A DNA stretch of 64,000 nt, taken from positions 785,348 to 849,347 of the forward strand of contig WBMV01000259.1 in assembly GCA_013396655.1 (NCBI GenBank). The letters are read 5' to 3'. A program made the translations under genes and the position numbers. Each line of letters opens with the position of its first letter. The stretch's first letter is position 1. Positions 53,801-61,764 of this stretch are shown piece after piece. A model generated the notes under the pieces. It searched no databases. It saw only the letters and a list, made by a program, of their open reading frames with translations, and was not told the DNA's origin. The stretch comes from Campylorhamphus procurvoides. Its lineage: Eukaryota; Chordata; Aves; Passeriformes; Dendrocolaptidae.

Positions 53801-55779
53801 TTGAGGAAAAAAAGATTGGATTTTGGCAACTCCTTCCAAAGAGAATTCCAGTCAGGAAGGAATATGATGTGCAAATAGCCATGGTCTGTCCATTCCAACT
53901 GTAACAGGAAAGAAAGGAGCTGAAATACATGGCAGTGAAAACTTCTTCTTCTAAGTGTCCTCCCTAATTTTCTGCAAACCTCACGTTTGAACCCGTGCTC
54001 CCCACTGCTGGCCCCAGAGCCCTTTCCCATCAGTGCTCTCAGCTGTTCCTCCTTGTTCCCCCCTATGCTAAGTCATTTGCAGATTGTCACGGGTGCTTCA
54101 GGCATCCTTGGTCACAGTGGTTATCAATAAATAGGAAAGTGAAGAGTAAGGTTCAGCAACAGAGTGGACACAGAGACAGGTGCAGAGAGCAGGTAGCAGG
54201 GGAACTTCCCTGCTCAGGGAAAGCTGTGTGGGCAGATGCTGAACTGTGCAGTGAATTGTTGTAGAAGGCACATTTCACTCATTTAATTCCATTGTGGAAA
54301 TAATCTGGTGGCACAAAGATGACAAGTCTGCCATGCATTTTGGTGCTGCCTGGAATTTATAGATTTTGTGGGGTTTTTTTGCTTTATGTTATAGTTCCTC
54401 AGGTGATGTGTGTAAATGTGTATGTGCCCTTATTCCTTAGAAATGGCCATTATTCTTGCCCCCTTGCTCCCTCCCACAAGCCACTACCAATGAAAATGAC
54501 CAGTTCTGATGAAAGAACTCACCTGCTGCATGTTAATTTTGCATGGAGTCCCTGTGCATATCAGCACTGTGCTAAAGCCTGTATTCATTGTGTGTGTTTG
54601 GGGTTTTTGCTCTCAAAACTTTTGACTGATTCCACAACAAAGCTGTTTAACACTCAGAAATCTGATCTCCATTATCCAGCTGGACTGTTCCTTTGGGTTG
54701 TGCCTGGAAGTTTCATTGCAACTATTTGGACCTAAACTAGAGATCAGAGTGGAAGGGAGAATTTGAGAAGGAAGAAGGAGCAAAGAAAGATTAATACCTT
54801 TACTTATAACAGCAGGCATTTTAGTGTGTGCTCAGAAAGGAAAGGGAATGATCTTAAATCGAGCCTTTCAAGATGAAACTTTTGATGTTCTCTTAAATTT
54901 GGATCATCCCTCAGTGTATTTCTGTGGAAGTCTATTCCCCACTCTTAACAGAATGGTAAATCACTGCAAGTCACAGTAAATCACTGACTGTGCAGGGGAA
55001 AGCTTTCCTGATGCTCTGTCCCAGTCTTACAACAAATCAACAAGACAGGTCACAAACTCACTTTTTACCTGCAGACCTGTCACAGTCCCCTCTCCTATCC
55101 CCCAAAGCAGACTCTGTTGGGAGGTGGAGAGAGGCTCATGCACCCAAGCATGGGATCTCATTAATCTATTCTCCACCAGTGAAATGATGATTTGCAGGAC
55201 AGAAAATGCCCCAAAACATTTTACTATTTGGACTGTGGGTCAAATTTGCCACGAGTCAGAAATGGCTTGGTTACCTCAGTGTAAATTGAATAAACCCCAC
55301 TGGCCTCAGTGGGATGACTGAATTTGGCCAACTGCTTTACAACTGTGCTATTAAAACAGCAAGGAGTAGTATTTAAAAAAAAATATATGTATGTTGTGAT
55401 GTGCTCTGGATGTCAGGATATAACACGATAGGAATTAGACTTAATCTTGCTTTGTACTGCAGTCCTGACAACGTATGTGTGGCAGCACTGGAGAAAAAAG
55501 CATACTCCTCATTATTCTTGGTGTACTTTGCAACACACCAAGGCAAGGAGACTCTCAGAACCAAGTCAGGGCTGGAACAAAATGGCCTGAAATGAAGTGT
55601 AAAGATGAATAAAGAATTATTTCCTTGTTTTAGCTTGAAGGATTTTTTTTTCAAAAAGCAGGAAGACAATTTAGCAAGATTTGCATCTCATGTGAACAGT
55701 TCCACGTATCTCCAATTAGCAGAAAAAATGCATCAAAATTTATGATAAATGATGCATCTGCTTGGTCCTGTTCTCATTA
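50831..55779. other. Non-coding DNA, no gene seen
   Basis: This interval contains the second-longest open frame of the window, 182 codons at 52,835-53,383 on the minus strand. It is Cys/Trp/Ser-rich in a disorganised way and has no domain, signal peptide or repeated motif I recognise. A frame of 138 codons lies at 54,319-54,735 plus. I judge both to be chance. No mobile element could be identified. Confidence 0.6.
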
Positions 55780-55950
55780 TACATACATCTGAAGTGGAAC
55801 CAATGCCATTTATGAAAAATTTAATTAAAATAATGATAAGTATTATTTTTGCGGCATGCAAAACTGTAAACATTAATTCACTAAGGCTGAGAATTATGAA
55901 ATGCAATCTTAATTACTGGAAACTCGAATAATCAGCTGAACTGAGGCAAA
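55780..55950. promoter_or_regulatory. Dense homeodomain/POU-like motif block, candidate conserved enhancer
   Basis: Within about 130 bp I see TTAATTAA (55,821-55,828), octamer-like ATGCAAAA (55,856-55,863), an ATTAAT core at about 55,872-55,877, a second octamer-like ATGCAAT (55,901-55,907), TTAATTA (55,909-55,915) and an E-box CAGCTG (55,933-55,938). The sequence is complex and AT-rich, without simple repeats. The mix of POU, homeodomain and E-box cores resembles vertebrate neural or developmental enhancers. A 60-codon plus frame crosses it (55,749-55,931) but has no recognisable domain. Regulatory function is inference. Confidence 0.35.
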
Positions 55951-57140
55951 GAGGACAATTAACTCTTTAGAAAGGAGTTTACAGCTGCTAGGGTGGAACT
56001 ATCATCCTAGAAGAGTTAGCGTAGTCAGTACTTTGAAGTGCACAATATTTTAGAATAAGCCATAAAAGCAGCACATGATCTCTTCATTCTGCATGTCTTT
56101 TGAATATCTTACAGCCCTCAGGATTTCCCCCAGAATTTGAAGTTTGCATTGTCTGCCAATCCCAGGGCTCAGCAATAAATCTCCAAGCCAGTCCTTCTGA
56201 ACTGCCATCAGGTGAAAGTACAGGATAGATGATGCCCCTGGATCATTCCTACCCTGTTATCCCTCTCCTGGCTGTAACTATCAAGGCCTGCTTGACAATG
56301 AATAAAGATTCCTGTGTCTTGCACTCTCCTGACAGGAACTTCTCTGGCTTGCAACGTAAAAACCTTCTTCTGATTTCCCAACTGTCCCCTGCTTTAAGCT
56401 GGGAACATTTTTTTTATCTTCTACTCTGCTCAGGTTTTCAAACCTTACCCTGATGTGTTTAAAGAAAACAAGCGTACTCTTTGTACAGTCAGGATAAGCA
56501 AAGAAGGAGTTGGAGCCTCCTCTTGTAAGGTGGACTCAGCTTCCTCCTGCTTATTATTTCTAGTTTGATTTCAGCTTGCTTTAATGTTGGTACCAAAACC
56601 GTGCAAAGCTTTCTGTCTGGCTGTAGAGTAGAACGCTTTTCAGAGTGGGTCACCCTCTGCAAGGGTGAACTTTTAGTCCAAGTTCAAAGTCAAAAGCATC
56701 AGAAAGCTGAGGGTTGTCACCCTGAGGATAAAATACACTGAGCTTTTAAACCATGAATGCTGAGCACGACAGCATCTCTGTTACCTACAGCAGGCCAAAA
56801 TGACACCGTGTGCTTAGCAAGTGACACTGCCTTTTATTCTCAGTATGTTCCCTTCCCTGCTTTTCAGTCTCTGCTGCCTCATTTCTGACTCATGCCATGA
56901 AGGGAGCCAAGGCAGAATGGGAACAGGGAGCTGAGGCTTCGTGTCTGTCTGCCCCGCTCCCCCTGCACGCTGGGAGGAGCCCAGTGCTCCCCAGTTCTGT
57001 AACTCCACACACTGCAACAGAGCCATAAACCAAGAAAAATTGTGGGTTTGTGGGGCTCTAATTCTGATCCCAGTTTGCAAGTGCCATAGAGAAATTTAAT
57101 CATATTTACACTCTCTGAATAGAGGGGGTGATTTCATCTC
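55951..57140. other. Non-coding DNA, no gene seen
   Basis: Unique DNA of intermediate composition that becomes GC-richer from about 56,860 towards the CpG cluster. Frames are under 90 codons and overlap on the minus strand (56,814-57,103). No repeat or motif cluster stands out. Confidence 0.6.
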
Positions 57141-57490
57141 TGCCGCAGTGCCTCAAAAGTCGAGATTTTGGAATATGGAATAATCACTGAATTAGGTAAA
57201 ATGTTCGCCAGCATCACCAGTTTTCATTTCAAACGGTTTGAGATGAGAACGAAGCGGAGTTGTCTGATGACACCAGCCAAAAAATCTTGGTGAAGTGCCA
57301 CCCAGTGGCTGCGGAGCGACACGGCGGTACCTGAGCCGGGGCAGTGCCATGGAATTCGGAGGGCAAAATCCCTGCATGGGGCTTTCCAAAGGCTCTGCTC
57401 TTGGCTGTGCTTGTGTCGCAGAACGGGGCACCCCGAAACACGGGGCAAGTGATGCTCCAACACGACACGCGGGTCCCACTGCAGCCCGGG
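57141..57490. promoter_or_regulatory. CpG cluster, candidate small CpG island
   Basis: I count 20 CpG dinucleotides from 57,144 to 57,488. Thirteen of them lie in 57,301-57,480, where GC is about 63% (114 of 180 by hand). Assuming C and G are about equal, the observed/expected CpG ratio there is roughly 0.7. Nearly all other kilobases of the window are strongly CpG-poor. Several frames of 72-96 codons are open on both strands at once, as GC-rich DNA tends to give, and none is recognisable. Options are an unannotated promoter or first exon, an orphan CpG island, or a young CpG-rich insertion such as an LTR. I saw no TATA box or flanking duplication to decide between them. Confidence 0.55.
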
Positions 57491-57752
57491 AAATAGTAAA
57501 GTTATTTAATTATTTATGAAATATTTGCATCAGTGGGCAAGGATTTCTGAATCCAAAATTTTAATTCCGGATTTAATACTGACAAACTCTGGGAAAGTAA
57601 TTCCTCTTGGCTTGAGTTCCTCAGTCTGCAAACTAGGCACAATACAGGGGGAAATGTGGCTTTATTAGGTCACTTCTTACAAATGGTTGCTGTTTTCAGA
57701 TGGAAAATGCTACTACAGAGCTTGATATTGGCAAGTGTTTTAAAAACCGTCT

Positions 57753-57780
57753 TGCTGAGTGCAGCTCCCCAGAGCTGTGG
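57753..57780 (+). repeat. Upstream dispersed copy of the 31-bp repeat
   Basis: This 28-bp stretch starts tgctgagtgcagctcc and ends gagctgtgg. It is identical to the core of the tandem copies that begin 320 bp downstream. The flanks differ on both sides, so it is a separate copy rather than part of the same array. Confidence 0.9.
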
Positions 57781-58067
57781 GCACAGGAGATGGAGAAGCT
57801 GCCCAGCCTAAGGGGAAACAAAGCTCACTTTCAGCAAGTATTGCTGAAACAGTTAAATTTAGTCTTTTTCTCTCAGAATTGTCCATTTGGAAGCCTTTGG
57901 AGAGGACAATTCTGATTTCAGTGCTGCCCCTCGTGCCCAAATGGTATTTGTCAGCCAATGTGCTCTGCCTTTACAACCTGACACACTCATGACGTGCAGC
58001 CTTTTTGCCAAATCAGCATAACGGGACATCTTTCTGTGTGGCTCCCCCAGGGTCCCCAGGCAGGAGT

Positions 58068-58129
58068 GGAGGTGCTGAGTGCAGCTCCCCAGAGCTGTGG
58101 AGGTGCTGAGTGCAGCTCCCCAGAGCTGT
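58068..58129 (+). repeat. 31-bp tandem repeat, two perfect copies
   Basis: The copies are 58,068-58,098 and 58,099-58,129 and are identical over 31 bp. Each unit carries a short inverted repeat, cagctc-ccca-gagctg, with 6-bp arms and a 4-base loop. A 31-bp period is not a multiple of three, so the unit is not selected as an in-frame protein repeat. Together with the copy at 57,753 this is a small GC-rich minisatellite-like family next to the CpG cluster. Confidence 0.92.
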
Positions 58130-58370
58130 CCTGCCTTCAAACAGGGGCTGTGGCCACAGGCCAATTTCCACGAGTGAACTGGGGAGGCACAACCAGCAGA
58201 CCTGGTCACTCAGGAGGGTGTTGAGTGTCACAGACATGTGGAACCACAGTGCTGCCTCTCCCACCAGAGTACAGAGCAGGATGGTGCTGCCAGGAGAGGC
58301 AGCTGAGGGCAATGCTTCCCATCTCTGTGTTCTGCTGAAAACAGTTTTCTTCCAGGTTTATTAAAAATTA

Positions 58371-60390
58371 ATTTTTATTTTTGAATTGTTAGCACAAATT
58401 CTCTGCTCTCGGCATTTTCTGTGTTTGTCAAGGTTTTCCTTCTCGTTTTATTTTGTGATTTGTGTTTTCTTGGAAATTAATAGGCTTTTGAATACAATTC
58501 CAGCTTCAGGGAGTATAAGGAAAGTGGAATTTGGTGGCATGAAGTGCTGAACTACTATTTTGGCAATATCTGAAATATCTGTCATTCCTTAGTTTGAATA
58601 TAGAGTATCTTTATTAGGTTTTATTTCATTTTATGTACATTGATCAGCTTTGAGTCGCCTCAACAAGGGGAATTTACTATTACTAAGTCATACTTGCCAG
58701 GAGCACTGAAGTTCATAGGTTTCCAAGAGTAGTTTTACACAGAAGATGGATATACAAGGGCCATTAAACAACTAAAAATATAACTTACTAAATTTGCTGT
58801 TCATATATAACATAACTATGCTTATCTTGGAGGTAGTTTCCATAAGTAAATACATGCATTTTTTTCCTAGAAAGCAAAATATTATTGAACAATCTTGCAC
58901 TAAGGATAACAATTTCTGCTAGTTTACATGGTGCACCTCTTATTTTCAGGAACTATTATTGCCACAGTAAGTTTCAATGTTAATCAGTAACCTTTGAGCC
59001 TAAGTAAGTTTTAAGGACAGAAAATAGAATTGCACATTTATATGGACAGGCAGCTCATTTTCTGATGGGCTTGTGTTTGTACAGAATTAACCAGTAAATA
59101 ATTTCAGTCTTTGACTTGGATTGAAGTGTTTTATGCAACTGTGAATGCACAGAGCTTTAGAGGTAACACCACAGGAAATTCAGAAGGGCTGTAAAACACC
59201 CCCTGCCCACAAGTGATTCACTGTGTGAAGTTCTGTTGGCACATGTGAGTCCAAAAGAGACGCTGGTTTTCATCTCCCCCATCCCTCCCCAGCTCCTCCT
59301 CCTCTCCCTCTGATACTCATCCACTACCAGATTATAAATGGAAACAAAAGCTTCACGCTGGGTCTAAGCAAATATCACAACTCCAGCTTTTCCAGAAGTC
59401 TGGGTCAGGATTCTCTTTCTTGGTTCTGGCCCAGGGCTTGATATGTTGGGCTGTGAGGTGAGGTCAGACCTTCACTTTTAACCAGTGTTATCAACACACT
59501 CCATGGGGACCAGTTTGTAAAGAGCACATTTGTAGTGGTGGCCTGAGAATAATGTAATGATGGAAAGCACAGACACATTTCTATTTTACCATAAATCTTT
59601 GAAATATTCCTATAAATCCAGTGACTCCTATGTTAAGGATTTGAAGCATACTGACAAATTGCCTCATAGGGCAAATAAGGACATCTCACAATCCAGTCTT
59701 CACAATCCTTCTTAAACAAGAGGGAGCAACAATTTATTTCATTCTGTCATTAGACAAATACGCAATTCTGAGATATAGCAGTGCTGAGTATTTTATTGAA
59801 ACTTTTAGACATCAGCCTGCACTCTCCATATGTTCAGGGCTTTACAAGCTGTTTTCATAACAAAAAGAGAGTGATTCTGGAGCCAGATAGTTAATTGGTT
59901 AAATCCTTTCTATTTACCAAAAAATGTAGGCAAAACACTTTTCCCTTCAACACACCAGGCAGATTCCTTGTTTGTGTTTCCAAATCTTCTTTTCCAGAAA
60001 CTACTCTGTTTATAAAGCTTTCTCTGAGAAAGATGATTCTTTCACTACCTTCTTACTTTCCCGTTGTTTCTGTTTTATTTTCTTAATTACATTTCATTCA
60101 TTAGGGCAAGAAGATTGTTTTTCAGCCATATAGAACTTCTACATGCAACTTTTTAAAACACCTGCTGCTTTCTTCTGTGAGAGTGAATTTCCTAGGCAGT
60201 GTGTATTTTGCATGAGATGGTAGTCATGGATCCAGAAGAAAGAAGAACCTCCACTGTCTGTATGATTAGTGCAGGAGCTGGAAAGTTGCTGTAATCAGAA
60301 TGTGTTGCTGTTGCTTGGTGTTTTTCCTCTTTTCCTTCAGGATGAGTAAGATGGGAAAAAAATACTTATTCTAATCCCCTGACCAAGTGG
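58371..60390. other. AT-rich non-coding DNA, no gene seen
   Basis: AT-rich unique DNA with no frame of 60 codons from about 58,365 to 59,894. A C/T-rich patch lies at about 59,273-59,311. The 63-codon frame at 59,895-60,086 has no recognisable features. I identified no repeat or mobile element. Confidence 0.65.
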
Positions 60391-60468
60391 TGTACTGGAA
60401 CATGCTTCACAAAGGGATAAGTGTCATCCTGTACTAGGACATGCTTCACAAAGGGATAAGTGCCATCC
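60391..60468 (+). repeat. 39-bp tandem duplication
   Basis: The two copies, 60,391-60,429 and 60,430-60,468, differ at three of 39 positions by hand alignment. Both contain catgcttcacaaagggataa (or its exact equivalent) and end in gtg(t/c)catcc. The divergence indicates an older event than the perfect 19-bp and 31-bp duplications. A 39-bp period would preserve a frame, but no long frame spans it. Confidence 0.92.
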
Positions 60469-61574
60469 AGGAAGCTGTATGGAGGGAAAAGCTGTCTGTA
60501 AAATAAAAAGTTCAGGGCATTATCTGGCCCAGCTGCAATTGCCCTTCAGGCAGAAACTGCTCTAGGTTGTCACATCAGTCATAGGTCCCCAAAAAGAGAT
60601 TGTATTTCAGATATGCAGATAAAGTATACACACACTTGAATTCACGTTAACTGATGCTGAGTGACAACGTTCAAGTTGTTTTCTTAATATTTTGGTGACA
60701 TCAGCTCAATTACATGAAAGTTGAAACAGTGGAAGTGGCCAGGAGAGGATCCCTGGGGGCCCTGCAGGCTCTCCCTGTGCCCCGAGGAGGAGGTGACGGG
60801 CAGCTCGTGGGTCCCCCTGCCCTCAGGAGCTCTGGCTGCAGCACACACAGCCCTCCTGCACACCTCCTTGTGCCCAGCTGGGTCACCTGGCCTCCCAGAA
60901 GGTTCCTGGGGTCTGTGTCACTGCTGCTCTGGGTACCTGAAACCCCTGATGCAAAACCTGGATTGGATCTGCTACAGTCACACGTCTTGTTGGCGCTGTG
61001 GAGGGACCCAGATGGAGCAGCTGCTGCTTCCCTTCCCTTCCCTTCCTGAGCTCTGGTGCTGCATCTCAGCCTGATTTTAGCAACTGCTGGGAGGCAGGGA
61101 CAGCAGGTCCAGCAAATTAATCATGATTTTGAAGTGTGCTGTCCTTCCTGTGCAAAGTCTGTCTCATAGTTCTTTGCCTTGCCCCAGAGATAAAGCAGCT
61201 TTACGTGTGAAAAGCCATCTTGCTTCCCATTCAAAAAAGAATGGAATGACAACTTCTTAATTGCTGAATATTTCTTTTGAGGCCAATCCAAACATAAACC
61301 GCCTCATTACTGATCACAGCGGTGTAATCGCTGTTGTGGAGATGTTAATCTTGGAATTTTTAAAATAATAATAAAAAAAATTCTATCCTCTTTGGCTTTT
61401 GAGGGCTCTATAACCAGCAGAGGCTCAAGTGCTTTATGGAGGGGTAATTTTTCATGTGAAGGCCAGATCAGAGCCAGCTCTGGAAAGTGGAGCAGGCCAA
61501 AGCCACAGTGCTAAGGTCTTGTCTCAACCCCTTGTTAAAAAGTGCTCTTTAACAAGTTCTTGTCTCATCTTTTC
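60469..61574. other. GC-richer patch, no gene supported
   Basis: From about 60,720 to 61,075 the DNA is GC-rich but only mildly CpG-enriched. Two plus-strand frames of 111 and 117 codons (60,714-61,049; 60,721-61,074) overlap in different phases there, so at most one could be real and neither is recognisable. (CTTCC)4 lies at 61,027-61,046. From about 61,260 to 61,345 the sequence has a CCAAT box (61,283-61,287) and a small hairpin, acagcg/cgctgt, at 61,316-61,334. Confidence 0.5.
61027..61046 (+). repeat. (CTTCC)4 microsatellite
   Basis: Four perfect CTTCC units lie in a GC-rich patch. This is a short polypyrimidine tract that could vary in length. Confidence 0.85.
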
Positions 61575-61764
61575 ATCCCTTGAGGCACTGGAACACATTG
61601 CCCAGGGAAACTGTGGCTGCACCATCCCTGGGAATGTCCAAGGCCAGGTTGGATGGAGCTTGGAGCAACCTGGGCTAGTGGAAGGTGTCCCTGCCCATGG
61701 CAGGGGGTGGAATGAGATGATCTTTAAAGTCCCTTCCAACCCAACCCACCCTGTGATTCTGTGA
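61575..61764 (+). mobile_element. CR1 LINE 3' end, plus strand, 5'-truncated
   Basis: This is the 3' end of a non-LTR retrotransposon of the chicken-repeat-1 family. Recognisable consensus-like phrases in order are 'gaggcactggaacacattgc' then 'ccaggga', 'catccctgggaatgtccaag', 'gccaggttggatggagcttg', 'gtgtccctgcccatggcagg' and 'cccttccaacccaaccc'. It ends in the characteristic 'tgattctgtga' (61,754-61,764) instead of poly-A. Only about 190 bp remain, with no reverse transcriptase segment, which is the usual 5'-truncated form. CR1 makes no target-site duplication, so the 5' edge (about 61,575) is approximate. A plus-strand frame of 111 codons (61,429-61,764) runs through it and is not a gene. 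The tail type supports a bird. Confidence 0.93.

Larger units (their letters stand above)
57491..58370. other. GC-richer flank of the CpG cluster with a 28-31 bp repeat family
   Basis: This interval starts AT-rich (to about 57,750) and then becomes GC-rich with few CpGs. It holds three copies of a short repeat, listed separately. Frames of up to 116 codons (57,859-58,209 minus) pass through the repeat copies in different phases and are not convincing as genes. Confidence 0.55.

Noticed and set aside
57192..57519. Several overlapping frames in the CpG cluster
   Set aside because: GC-rich DNA has few stops, so frames stay open on both strands at once; none is recognisable.
60714..61074. 111- and 117-codon frames in a GC-rich patch
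   Set aside because: Two phases overlap almost completely, with no domain in either; best explained by composition.
61429..61764. 111-codon plus frame
   Set aside because: It reads through the non-coding 3' end of the CR1 element.
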